From assembly GCA_903835865.1 (NCBI GenBank), contig CAILON010000310.1:1-12774 (forward strand): a stretch of 12,774 nt of DNA, in the 5' to 3' direction. The position numbers were made by a program, and so were the translations under genes. The notes under the pieces were generated by a model, which did not search any database, was not told the origin of the DNA, and was given only the letters and a program-made list of their open reading frames with translations. Shown here in pieces: positions 5,719 through 12,774 of this stretch. The stretch's first letter is position 1, and the number at the start of each line of letters is the position of its first letter. The stretch is from an uncultured beta proteobacterium (GTDB lineage Bacteria > Pseudomonadota > Gammaproteobacteria > Burkholderiales > Burkholderiaceae).

Positions 5719-8115
5719 CTAGATCTTTTTCAGTGCGCGCAGGATCTTTTCGCAGGTAATAGGCTGATCAAAGACGTTTACATTAAATGGTGCCAGGGCA
5801 TCATTAATCGCGTTTTGGACAGCGCCTGGTGCACCGGCAGTACCAGCCTCACCAGCCCCTTTAGCGCCCAACTTGGATGATTGAGTGGGGGTTTCTACGT
5901 GAGCCACTTCAATATCTGGCATTTCATTGGCCATGGGTACTAAATAGTCTGCCATGCTGCCATTGCGTAGCAGCCCACTATCGTCGTACAGACATTCCTC
6001 AAACAAAACACCCCCAATGCCTTGAACAATTGCCCCGCGTACTTGTTCATCCACCAACATGGGATTGAGTACTCGACCACAATCCTCGACAGCCCAATGC
6101 TTAAGCAGTTTGACAAAGCCCGTGTCGGGATCTACTTCCACATATGAAGCTTGAACGCCATTTGTAAAAATAAATGGATAGTCTTTTTGCGTGTAGTGAC
6201 GTGTGACCATCAGATCCGCTGAAAATCCTGGCGGTAAAGTATCTGTTCGGAAATACCCAATTCGACCAATCTCGCTAAATGGCAATAGCTGCTCTCCGCT
6301 AGCCTTATCTAGTACATGACCTCTGCGCACCGATAACTCTGTTGCAGGTCGATTCAAAATGGCGCCAGCTAATTTAAGAATATTTTCTTGCAGCGCTTGA
6401 CACGCTAGCAGCACTGCCTCACCGCCTACACCAGCACCACGCGATGCCCATGTTCCACCACCATAAGGCGTTACATCTGTATCGCCAGTAACAATGCGCA
6501 CTTGATGAATGGGGACACCTACTGCATCAGCAGCAATTTGCGCATAAATACCTTCAGTGCCTTGCCCTTGTTCACCGACACCAACCAAGACTAATACCAC
6601 TCCACTTGGATCAAGGCGCACTGATGCCCCATCCTGTGAAGCAATGCGCGCACCACCAACACCATAAAACGCTGGGCTTGGATTGGTTAACTCGATCAGC
6701 GTTGCAAAGCCAATGCCTCGATAGATACCCTGCTTTCGTAACTGCTCTTGCTCTTTACGCAAAGCAGGATAGTCCATCATTTTTTCAATAGTACGCAAGC
6801 ATTGCTCGTGCGATAAGATTTCCAATTTAATTCCAGAGATTCCAGAGCAAGGATATGCATCATCTGGAATAACATTGCGCTTTCTAAACTCCAATGGATC
6901 CATCTGCAATTTTTGAGCTGCTAAATCAACCAAGCCCTCGGTGACAGCACATGCAATCGGATGACCCACTCCTCGATACTGACAAGTAGGAGTTTTATTC
7001 TGGAATACGACATTGAGTTTGGCACGATAGTGCTGATGCTTATAGGGGCCGCCTACTAGATTAACAACTTGGTTGCCCTCAATGGCACTGGTTCTGGGAA
7101 ACATGGAATAAGGACCAATTGCTGTTAAATCATCAATCTCAAAGGCCAATATATCGCCCGCCTTGTTAGCGGCAATACGGCCCTTAATGCGATGTTCACG
7201 CGCATGAATATCGCTAGTAAAGGACTCAAGACGATCAGCTACAAACTTCACTGGACGTTCGAGCATCATCGCCAATCCTACAGTTGCGAAATCATCTGGA
7301 TAGGCGTGCACCTTAATCCCAAAGGAACCACCAACATCCTTACAAATCACATGTACATCAGATTCGGATAAACCAAATTGACGGCAATACAAATCTTGCA
7401 TCATGTGAGGCGCTTGCTGCGAGTGATATACGGTTAAGCGACGCTCACCTGGGTTGTAATCTGCAATTTGACAACGAGGCTCCAAAGTAACCCCTGTATG
7501 ACGACCAAAGCCAAAAGTAGCCTCTGCGACAACATCAGCACTGGCAAACACTTCATCTACATTGCCCACATCCAAAGTGCGGGTGAAACATAAATTATCA
7601 CCAAGCTCTGGATGAATTAAAGGTGTCTGCGGATCTAGGGCAGTCTCCATGGATACGACAGCAGGCAATTCTTCCCACTCCACATCAATCAATTGCAATG
7701 CATCCTCAGCTTGCGCTCTAGTCTCGGCCACCACCGCAACCACAGGCTCACCCTGCCAACATGCTCGATCAATGGCTAAAGCGTATTGTGGCGCAGACTT
7801 CATGCCTACTAAGTGGCTCAAAGTTGCCACCCAAGGCTTGCAGATTTTTGCCATTTCCACACCATCTACCACGGTGAGAACACCAGGCATCTTGCTGGCT
7901 TCTTCTTTATGGATCTTGCCAATCTTCATGTGCGCCACTGGAGAGCGCCAGTACACAACGTGTCCCATGCGGGGCAACTTAATATCATCGACATAGGTTC
8001 CCTGACCTTCCAAGAGACGGCGGGCACTATGTCTTGGTTCACTGCTTCCAATGTAGCGCTGATCATTGGTCACTGGATCTAATACCAGTCCCTTTAAATC
8101 GCTAGGCTTATTCAT
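5719..8115 (-). CDS. Molybdenum hydroxylase large subunit (CoxL/XDH family)
   Basis: Molybdopterin-cytosine-dinucleotide-type catalytic subunit of 798 residues. The N-terminal a/b hammerhead domain (RHSARRLLEGQGTYVDDI) is followed by Mo-cofactor segments: DVGGSFGIK, the loop CQYRGVGHP (378-386), GVGEQGQGTEG, GTWASRGAGVGGEAV, and GAKGAGEAGT with the catalytic base E756. Form I CO dehydrogenase has AYRCSFR in the active-site loop; here it is QYRGVGH, so CO is very unlikely as the substrate. Many relatives that hydroxylate N-heterocycles or aldehydes have YRGAGRPE; here R is H385 and E is I387, which points to a different substrate. It follows the [2Fe-2S] gene by 20 bases, with AGGAAA about 8 bases before ATG. 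Nearby genes point to a hydroxylated aromatic or N-heteroaromatic compound, but the substrate is not established. No XdhC/CoxI-like maturation gene is in the window. Confidence 0.93.
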   Translation of the reverse strand: MNKPSDLKGLVLDPVTNDQRYIGSSEPRHSARRLLEGQGTYVDDIKLPRMGHVVYWRSPVAHMKIGKIHKEEASKMPGVLTVVDGVEMAKICKPWVATLSHLVGMKSAPQYALAIDRACWQGEPVVAVVAETRAQAEDALQLIDVEWEELPAVVSMETALDPQTPLIHPELGDNLCFTRTLDVGNVDEVFASADVVAEATFGFGRHTGVTLEPRCQIADYNPGERRLTVYHSQQAPHMMQDLYCRQFGLSESDVHVICKDVGGSFGIKVHAYPDDFATVGLAMMLERPVKFVADRLESFTSDIHAREHRIKGRIAANKAGDILAFEIDDLTAIGPYSMFPRTSAIEGNQVVNLVGGPYKHQHYRAKLNVVFQNKTPTCQYRGVGHPIACAVTEGLVDLAAQKLQMDPLEFRKRNVIPDDAYPCSGISGIKLEILSHEQCLRTIEKMMDYPALRKEQEQLRKQGIYRGIGFATLIELTNPSPAFYGVGGARIASQDGASVRLDPSGVVLVLVGVGEQGQGTEGIYAQIAADAVGVPIHQVRIVTGDTDVTPYGGGTWASRGAGVGGEAVLLACQALQENILKLAGAILNRPATELSVRRGHVLDKASGEQLLPFSEIGRIGYFRTDTLPPGFSADLMVTRHYTQKDYPFIFTNGVQASYVEVDPDTGFVKLLKHWAVEDCGRVLNPMLVDEQVRGAIVQGIGGVLFEECLYDDSGLLRNGSMADYLVPMANEMPDIEVAHVETPTQSSKLGAKGAGEAGTAGAPGAVQNAINDALAPFNVNVFDQPITCEKILRALKKI

Positions 8116-8135
8116 ATTACGGTTTCCTATATTGA

Positions 8136-8645
8136 TTAAGCGTGGGCAACAACGGGTTTAATTTTTTGACCCTTGGAACGCGCCTCTAATACATCAACGA
8201 TGGCATCCACAATAGAGTGATAGCCTGTGCAACGGCAATAATTTCCTGAAATCCATTCACGCACTTCTTCGCGTGTTGCTTTTGGTCTTACTTCAATTAA
8301 TTCGGCGGCAGCAAGCAACATCCCAGAAGAACAAAATCCACATTGCATGGCGTTGTGTCGCATGAAGGACTCCTGAAGATCTGATAAGGCGCCACTCTTA
8401 GTGAGGCCTTCAATCGTCTCGACCTCACCACCATCTGCTTGAATCGCTAGATACAAACATCCACGAATGATTTGACCATTCACTTTGACGGTACAGGCAC
8501 CACAAGCACCTTGCTCGCAACCTAGATGAGGTCCCTTTAAATGCAATTCTTCACGCAAAAAATCTACCAAATGGGTGCGCGGCTCAATCTCCGCTTTTAC
8601 AGACACACCATTTACAGTCATTGCAATTTTTTTCTTAATACTCAT
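8136..8645 (-). CDS. Molybdenum hydroxylase [2Fe-2S] small subunit (CoxS-like)
   Basis: Iron-sulfur subunit of 169 residues that carries electrons from the Mo site to FAD. The plant-type ferredoxin cluster is bound by C43, C48, C51 and C63 (GCEQGACGACTVKVNG then GC), and the second cluster by C102, C105, C137 and C139 (CGFCSSGM and YCRCTGYH). All eight cysteines are present and the length is normal. The start at 8645 (MSIKKK) is chosen because GGAG lies 6 bases upstream; an upstream in-frame ATG at 8657 would overlap this site and adds only four residues. It lies 30 bases after the FAD-subunit gene and 20 bases before the large-subunit gene, so the three are translated from one message. Confidence 0.96.
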   Translation of the reverse strand: MSIKKKIAMTVNGVSVKAEIEPRTHLVDFLREELHLKGPHLGCEQGACGACTVKVNGQIIRGCLYLAIQADGGEVETIEGLTKSGALSDLQESFMRHNAMQCGFCSSGMLLAAAELIEVRPKATREEVREWISGNYCRCTGYHSIVDAIVDVLEARSKGQKIKPVVAHA

Positions 8646-8675
8646 CAAAATCTCCACATTCTTGTCTGACGTATT

Positions 8676-9530
8676 TCAGGAAATTAAGTGCTTGAGACCA
8701 CGCTCAAGCAAAACACCAATTAAATGTTGCTTAGCTTCTGCGCTATTCGTAATATCAGCAATAGCATCAATCTCCGAACGGGCCGCTGCAACTGCTTTGG
8801 TAATTAATGCTTCATCAAGCTGTTGACCGTCAACTAAGTTTTGTGCGCTAGTAGCCATCACTGGCGTAGCACCGACAGAGAAGAAGGTAAAAGCGCAATT
8901 GCTTAATACATTTCCCTGCTTCTTTGCTGCTGCAGCTAGACCAGCAACCGCATAGTCTCCATGTCTTCTGGCTAATTCATGAAAATAAAATACTTGATCA
9001 TTGCTAGCCACTGGAATTTCAGTAGCCACCAAAATTTCATCTGGCTCAAGTGAGGTTGTATAAAGATCGATGAAAAAATCTTGAGCGGAAATACGGCGCT
9101 CGCCTGCTGGCCCATGAATAATCATGACGGCATTTAAAGTCAAACTACAGGCCGGCCATTCTGCTGCTGGATCACCGTATGCCAATGAACCACCCCAAGT
9201 ACCTAAATTACGAATTGCACGGTGAGCAATATGAGGTGCAGCGGCTTTTAAGAGCGGCGCATGTTTGGCAATCAATTCTGACTCTTCAATTTCAGTATGA
9301 GTAACTAGCGCTCCAATTCTGAGCTGATCACCATTTAAGCTAATGCCTTTGAGCTCTGCAATACCAGTGATATCAATCAATACGCTTGGCTCTGAAAGGC
9401 GCATATTTAATGTGGCAAGCAAAGTTTGACCGCCCGCGATTAAACGCGCATCCTCGCCCGCCTCAGACAATAAAGACAAAGCCTCAGGCAAGGCCTTTGG
9501 TTTTACATAATCAAATGCTGCCGCTTTCAT
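8676..9530 (-). CDS. Molybdenum hydroxylase FAD-binding subunit (CoxM-like)
   Basis: Medium subunit of 284 residues, which passes electrons from the iron-sulfur clusters to FAD and on to the final acceptor. FAD contacts are visible in AGGQTLLATLNMRL (about residues 32-45) and RNLGTWGGSLAYGDPAAEWP (about 107-126). The latter is usually GTIGGSLAHADPAAE, so W replaces I and Y replaces H, both tolerable changes. ARRHGDYAVAGLAAA near residue 180 marks the family's C-terminal domain. Length is normal. The ribosome site GGAGGAGA, about 4-5 bases from ATG, is the strongest of the cluster. A 106-base spacer separates it from the CoxG-like gene upstream; the Fe-S subunit follows closely. Confidence 0.95.
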   Translation of the reverse strand: MKAAAFDYVKPKALPEALSLLSEAGEDARLIAGGQTLLATLNMRLSEPSVLIDITGIAELKGISLNGDQLRIGALVTHTEIEESELIAKHAPLLKAAAPHIAHRAIRNLGTWGGSLAYGDPAAEWPACSLTLNAVMIIHGPAGERRISAQDFFIDLYTTSLEPDEILVATEIPVASNDQVFYFHELARRHGDYAVAGLAAAAKKQGNVLSNCAFTFFSVGATPVMATSAQNLVDGQQLDEALITKAVAAARSEIDAIADITNSAEAKQHLIGVLLERGLKHLIS

Positions 9531-9636
9531 TTTGTCTCCTCCACTACTAATTTTTAGCCTATTAGGCTTTTTGCTTTTTTGTTAAAACATTTGATACTGT
9601 TTTCTGATGTCGCTTTTATTTTTTTACACTACCGTC
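9531..9636. other. AT-rich spacer between CoxG-like and CoxM-like genes
   Basis: This 106-base spacer is far more AT-rich than its neighbours and codes for nothing. It holds AGCCT-ATT-AGGCT (9556-9568), a 5-bp stem followed on the + strand by TTTTTGCTTTTTT. That would terminate transcripts antisense to the hydroxylase genes. On the sense strand the stem is followed by A residues, so it should not block readthrough. A separate promoter for coxMSL here is possible but no clear -35/-10 pair was found. Confidence 0.35.
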
Positions 9637-10113
9637 TTACTCACTACTAGTGCCAGACTCCGACACTACTGTCTCCCCGCCTAATTCTTTTGCAAATTTC
9701 TGAAAGAAATCATCTGCAATCTTTTTTGCTGAGGCGCTGATTAAGCGCCCACCAATTTGACCTAGCTTTCCACCAATCGAAGCTTCAGTGGTGTAAGAAA
9801 CCAAAGTACCTCCCTCAGCCTGCTTTAACTCAACCCGTGACTTGCCTTTGGCAAAACCAGCGGCCCCACCGGAGCCCTCAAAGGCCATGGAGCAAGATTG
9901 GTCAGGAATAATGTCGCTGAGCAGTAATTTGCCCGAAAAACGGGCTCTTACAGGCCCAATCTTGAACATCACCTTGGCATGAACCTCCTCTGGGGAAATG
10001 CGACTGATCTCCTCACAGCCAGGAATGGACTTAGCTAGAACATCAATATCGTTCAACCCCCTCCATACATCTGGGATTGGAGCAGCTATGAGTTGCTCGC
10101 CGTTCAGTTCCAT
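9637..10113 (-). CDS. CoxG-like SRPBCC protein
   Basis: Small SRPBCC-fold protein of 158 residues from the CO-dehydrogenase subunit G family, which accompanies Mo hydroxylase operons and in the CO system helps anchor the enzyme at the membrane. The family pattern is clear: ELNGEQLIAAPIPDVWRGLNDI at the start, IPGCEEI, then FKIGPVRARFSGK and GGAAGFAKGKSRVEL, ending in KIADDFFQKFAKEL. There is no C-terminal hydrophobic anchor; the tail is acidic and Ser-rich (SESGTSSE). The start at 10113 is chosen because AAGGAG lies 6 bases upstream and the family begins there. The reading frame stays open to 10227, but those 38 codons would overlap the divergent control region. It is the first gene of the - strand operon. 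Confidence 0.92.
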   Translation of the reverse strand: MELNGEQLIAAPIPDVWRGLNDIDVLAKSIPGCEEISRISPEEVHAKVMFKIGPVRARFSGKLLLSDIIPDQSCSMAFEGSGGAAGFAKGKSRVELKQAEGGTLVSYTTEASIGGKLGQIGGRLISASAKKIADDFFQKFAKELGGETVVSESGTSSE

Positions 10114-10144
10114 TTGCTCTCCTTGGGGTTTGTACGAATAGAGT

Positions 10145-10197
10145 CTTATCGACCAATTGTTCAACAATGTACCATTATTTAACTTTTGGTCAATAAG
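10145..10197. promoter_or_regulatory. Divergent promoter/operator with nested inverted repeats
   Basis: In the 112-base gap between the coxG-like gene and tetR, CTTATCGACCAA (10145-10156) is matched by TTGGTCAATAAG (10186-10197) in inverted orientation with 11 of 12 bases complementary. Inside lies ATTGTT-C-AACAAT (10156-10168), a perfect 6-bp-arm palindrome, and AATG-TAC-CATT (10166-10176). On the - strand a candidate promoter reads TTGACC (-35, 10188-10193), 16 bases, TACATT (-10, 10166-10171), so the repeats overlap it. The adjacent TetR protein is the obvious candidate ligand. Repeats are seen; binding is inferred. Confidence 0.6.
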
Positions 10198-10225
10198 TCC
10201 AAATTCGGATAAACCCTGAGAATCC

Positions 10226-10918
10226 ATGCGTTTTACTGAAGATAGCGTTTCTAGCCAAAATCAAGCCGAAAATTCGGTGGATTCCATCGCGCCACTCAGG
10301 CGGAGGATGAGTACCGCTGAGCGCAAACGTCAAATCTTGGATCGCGCCATTCAGTTTTTTGCTAAACATGGCATTGACGGTCAACTCAGAAATCTGACAA
10401 AAGAGTTAGGCGTTACTCACACCCTGCTCTATCACTACTTCCCCACTAAAGATGCTCTCATTCAAGAAGTCTACAAAGAGGTATTTGAATCTCGATGGAA
10501 GCCAGAATGGGAAGATCTGCTCGATGATGAGTCACTTACACCAGAAGAGAAGTTCAATGCTTTTTATTTAGATTATTCCAACACCGTCTTAACTTATGAC
10601 TTTGTGCGAATTTTGATTTTCTCAGGGTTGAGTGACCACTCTATTAGTGATCGCTTCTTTGCACTCTTGCGCTCACGCTTATTGCCACGACTGATCCGAG
10701 AAACTCGCAAGTATTGCGGCAGGCCAAATACGACAAAGCCCACACAACGTGAGCTTGAATTTCTCATGGGCTTGCATGGCGGCATCTTCTATATTGGTAT
10801 GCGCCGGTGGATCTATGGTCAGGCGATCTATGCTGCTGAGAGTCCAGATACAGAACAAGAAATTATTCGCGATCGCGTCCAGTCCTATCTTCATTCCGCT
10901 AAATCTCTTTTTGCTTAA
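10226..10918 (+). CDS. TetR-family transcriptional regulator
   Basis: DNA-binding regulator of 230 residues. The N-terminal TetR domain begins near residue 32 (ERKRQILDRAIQFFAKHG) and has the helix-turn-helix LRNLTKELGVTHTLLYHYF followed by PTKDALI, which is textbook for the family. About 30 residues precede the domain; the C-terminal ligand-binding half is not specific to a known subgroup. The ATG at 10226 has only a weak ribosome site. An internal ATG at 10307 has GGAGG directly against it, which is too close, so the longer form is kept with moderate certainty. It is transcribed away from the hydroxylase genes across a region with inverted repeats, and the VOC gene follows after 14 bases. 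It probably represses both arms until an inducer, perhaps the pathway substrate, binds. Confidence 0.92.
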   Translation: MRFTEDSVSSQNQAENSVDSIAPLRRRMSTAERKRQILDRAIQFFAKHGIDGQLRNLTKELGVTHTLLYHYFPTKDALIQEVYKEVFESRWKPEWEDLLDDESLTPEEKFNAFYLDYSNTVLTYDFVRILIFSGLSDHSISDRFFALLRSRLLPRLIRETRKYCGRPNTTKPTQRELEFLMGLHGGIFYIGMRRWIYGQAIYAAESPDTEQEIIRDRVQSYLHSAKSLFA

Positions 10919-10932
10919 TTTACAAGGTCGAC

Positions 10933-11391
10933 ATGTCTAACTTAAGTCTTAACCACTTTTCTATTCGCAGCCTTGAAATTGAAAAAACTACAGAGTTCTT
11001 TAGCAAGGTATTGGGCTTAACTGTTGGGCCTAGACCTGAATTTCCTTTTCCAGGCGTTTGGCTCTACAACGGCGATGAAAATAGCTGGAGCAATGCCGTA
11101 CTCCATCTGATTGCGATTGATAAGAACGATCCTAATGGCTTAAAGCAATATCTTGGAGAGCGCGATGCTTCTTCCCTCCATGGATCCGGAGCAGTTGACC
11201 ATATCGCCTTCTTTGCCACCGGCCTTGAAGAAAAAATTGCCCTCCTGAAATCTAAAAAGATTCCCTATCGCGAACGCACTGTTCCGGTACTCAAATTACA
11301 CCAGATCTTTTTGGATGATCCCAATGGGGTGGTGATTGAATTGAACTACCCGGCTCAAGAAAAAGCTGCCTTAGATGCCAAGGCAGGATAA
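10933..11391 (+). CDS. VOC (glyoxalase/dioxygenase-fold) protein
   Basis: Single vicinal-oxygen-chelate domain of 152 residues. Two bab-b-b-b modules are visible: LNHFSIRSLEIEKTTEFF starts the first and VDHIAFFATGLEEKIALL the second, which ends in HQIFLDDPNGVVIELNYP. H8, H58, H90 and E136 sit at the positions that bind metal in glyoxalase I and related enzymes, so the protein is likely an active metalloenzyme rather than a resistance-type binder. Possible activities include isomerase, epimerase, lyase or ring-cleaving dioxygenase; sequence alone does not decide. It lies 14 bases after tetR and 10 bases before the FAD monooxygenase, so it probably acts on that enzyme's product or a later intermediate. 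Confidence 0.88.
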   Translation: MSNLSLNHFSIRSLEIEKTTEFFSKVLGLTVGPRPEFPFPGVWLYNGDENSWSNAVLHLIAIDKNDPNGLKQYLGERDASSLHGSGAVDHIAFFATGLEEKIALLKSKKIPYRERTVPVLKLHQIFLDDPNGVVIELNYPAQEKAALDAKAG

Positions 11392-11401
11392 GAGAGATTT
11401 C

Positions 11402-12643
11402 ATGGCAAAAATTCTAGTAGTAGGTGGATCACTTGGAGGCTTGTTTGCAGCCAATATATTGTTGCGTCATGGGCATGATGTCACCCTATTAGAGAAGGCC
11501 CTAGGGTCTCTGGATGGTAGAGGCGCGGGAATCGTGACACACGATGCATTAGCCACCGCCCTGCTTGCTGCTGGAGTGCCCGTAGATGACACGCTAGGAG
11601 TCCCCGTTAGCAAACGAGTAACGCTGGGCGCAGATGGTGCAATCCTTGGTGAAATGGATCTGCCTCATGTATTAACCTCGTGGAGCCGCTTTTATCACAT
11701 GCTCAAGGAAAGCTTTCCTAGCGAACGCTACCTTCAAGGTAAAACGGTTACGTCCGTAAAACAAGATGCAGATACTGTTTATGTAAGCTGTGAAGACGGC
11801 AGTCAATATGAAGCAGAATTATTGATTGCTTCAGATGGAATTCGCTCGGCTGTCAGAGCGCAAGTCGCGCCTGATATACAACCTGAATATGCGGGTTACA
11901 TTGCCTGGCGTGGTGTCTGTGACGAAGCCTGTCTCTCTAAATACACCTTAGATACCTTATTTAATCGCTTTGGTTTTTGCCTCCCCAATGGTGAGCAAAT
12001 GCTAGGGTATCCGGTAGCAGGATCTGGAAACGATACACGCCCCGGAAAGCGTCGTTACAACTTTGTTTGGTATCGCCCTGCCTCCGAACATGATGAGCTG
12101 GTTAGTCTTTTAACGGATGATGACGGTCACTACTACCCAGCCGGAATTCCACCCCTAAAGGTTTCCTGGAAACATATTTCCAAGATGCGTCAAAAAGCCC
12201 AAGAAATCTTAGCGCCCCAATATGCCGAGATCTTAGAAAAGACAGCTGCCCCCTTCTTGCAAGCTATTTACGATGTGCGCTCCGAGCAAATCGTGTTTGG
12301 CAGAATCGCTTTAATGGGAGATGCCGCATTTGTCGGTAGGCCTCACGTAGGTATGGGGGTTACCAAAGCAGGCGATGAGGCTATGGTGATTGCTAAATAT
12401 ATTGCCCAACTAGGCGCCACACCTGAGGCATTACAGGCCTATGGAAATGAGCGCCTTTTGCTTGGGCAACAGGTGGTGGCTAGAGCGCAATATTTGGGCC
12501 GCTATATGCAAGCCCAAGGCAGCAAAGGCAGCCCTAATAGTGAAAACCTCAAACGCAATGCCGATACAGTCATGGCTGAAACGGCGATTGATATCAGTGA
12601 TTTATTAGCTCAAGGAAAAGCAGTACCTGAGTCCACCCATTAA
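11402..12643 (+). CDS. FAD-dependent monooxygenase, 2,6-dihydroxypyridine 3-monooxygenase-like
   Basis: Group A flavin monooxygenase of 413 residues that would insert one oxygen atom into a hydroxylated ring using NAD(P)H and O2. The FAD fold begins at ILVVGGSLGGLFAA (4-17), the same GGS variant as in Arthrobacter DhpH. The DG motif is ASDGIRSAVR (D145, G146) and the GD motif is MGDAAFVGRPHVGMG (G306, D307). YAGYIAWRGV, YPVAG, NFVWYRPASE and the LTDDDGHYYPAGIPP region follow DhpH from memory, better than they follow p-hydroxybenzoate hydroxylase or UbiH. The start at 11402 (MAKILVVGG) is preferred over an in-frame ATG at 11375 that lies inside the VOC gene; AGAGAG is upstream. The ring substrate is inferred, not shown. 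Other phenolic or N-heterocyclic compounds are possible. Confidence 0.85.
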   Translation: MAKILVVGGSLGGLFAANILLRHGHDVTLLEKALGSLDGRGAGIVTHDALATALLAAGVPVDDTLGVPVSKRVTLGADGAILGEMDLPHVLTSWSRFYHMLKESFPSERYLQGKTVTSVKQDADTVYVSCEDGSQYEAELLIASDGIRSAVRAQVAPDIQPEYAGYIAWRGVCDEACLSKYTLDTLFNRFGFCLPNGEQMLGYPVAGSGNDTRPGKRRYNFVWYRPASEHDELVSLLTDDDGHYYPAGIPPLKVSWKHISKMRQKAQEILAPQYAEILEKTAAPFLQAIYDVRSEQIVFGRIALMGDAAFVGRPHVGMGVTKAGDEAMVIAKYIAQLGATPEALQAYGNERLLLGQQVVARAQYLGRYMQAQGSKGSPNSENLKRNADTVMAETAIDISDLLAQGKAVPESTH

Positions 12644-12719
12644 TTGGTGCATTCAGTTAAGATTTAAGAAATAAAAAAGTATTCTTATTCAAACACAGTT
12701 TTAAATGGAGGAGACAACC

Positions 12720-12774
12720 ATGAAACAAAAAGTAACGAATCAAACTAGACGAAAGATGCTGATTGGTGGAGCAG
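12720..12774 (+). CDS. Start of a gene with a twin-arginine-like signal (partial)
   Basis: The first 18 codons of a gene cut by the window end. The visible peptide begins MKQKVTNQTRRKMLIGGA: basic N-region, a TRRKML twin-arginine pair, then the start of a hydrophobic stretch, as in Tat signal peptides. GGAGGAG (12707-12713) lies 6 bases before ATG, which makes it a true start. It follows the monooxygenase by 76 bases with no terminator between, so it is likely in the same operon. A Bug-type or ABC substrate-binding protein is a plausible identity because such proteins often carry this kind of start, but nothing beyond the signal can be seen. Confidence 0.7.
   Translation, partial: MKQKVTNQTRRKMLIGGA

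Noticed and set aside
5632..5880. Possible 82-codon + strand gene between bdhA and the CoxL-like gene
   Set aside because: Most of it lies antisense to the conserved C-terminus of the large subunit, it has no family features, and the remaining part is hairpin-containing spacer.
5719..10113. Aerobic CO dehydrogenase operon
   Set aside because: The gene order resembles cox clusters, but the large subunit lacks the AYRCSFR loop with its copper-binding cysteine, so CO oxidation is not supported.
10114..10227. Extension of the CoxG-like reading frame to an ATG at 10227
   Set aside because: The family start and a strong AAGGAG site are at 10113; the extra 38 codons cover the divergent operator region and have no protein-like pattern.

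Overview
The window looks like a chromosomal segment of a betaproteobacterium of the Burkholderiales with moderate GC, most like Polynucleobacter. This rests on protein flavour (tripartite-tricarboxylate 'Bug' receptors, a PuuD-like membrane protein, CoxL/M/S/G genes, 3-hydroxybutyrate dehydrogenase), the compact layout and mixed codon use. The genus is an inference; no rRNA or other marker gene is present.

Region 1 (1-2060, + strand): rubrerythrin, a 55-residue rubredoxin and a rubredoxin-NAD+ reductase lie in a row, forming a plausible complete NADH-to-peroxide electron chain. It ends in a strong 12-bp-stem terminator that also serves the converging gene.

Region 2 (2085-5589): a short PuuD-like membrane protein (- strand) diverges from an HMG-CoA lyase-like gene and a Bug-type periplasmic receptor (+ strand). 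A 3-hydroxybutyrate dehydrogenase converges from the other side, and a hairpin sits across the receptor's stop codon. Both the lyase and the dehydrogenase can yield acetoacetate, so a shared ketone-body or short-acid theme is possible.

Region 3 (5719-10113, - strand): genes for a three-subunit molybdenum hydroxylase of the CoxL/XDH family, in transcription order coxG-like, FAD subunit, [2Fe-2S] subunit, Mo subunit. The Mo subunit lacks the AYRCSFR loop of true form I CO dehydrogenase and has an unusual active-site loop, so its substrate is probably an organic compound rather than CO.

Region 4 (10226-12774, + strand): diverging from the hydroxylase genes are a TetR regulator, a single-domain VOC metalloprotein, an FAD monooxygenase resembling 2,6-dihydroxypyridine 3-monooxygenase, and the first 18 codons of a gene with a Tat-like twin-arginine start. 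The 112-bp divergent control region holds nested inverted repeats, which suggests the TetR protein controls both arms. Regions 3 and 4 together look like an uncharacterised catabolic locus: Mo-dependent hydroxylation, flavin-dependent hydroxylation, then a VOC enzyme. A hydroxylated N-heteroaromatic substrate is the best guess but is not proven. No tRNA, rRNA, CRISPR array, insertion sequence or phage gene was seen.
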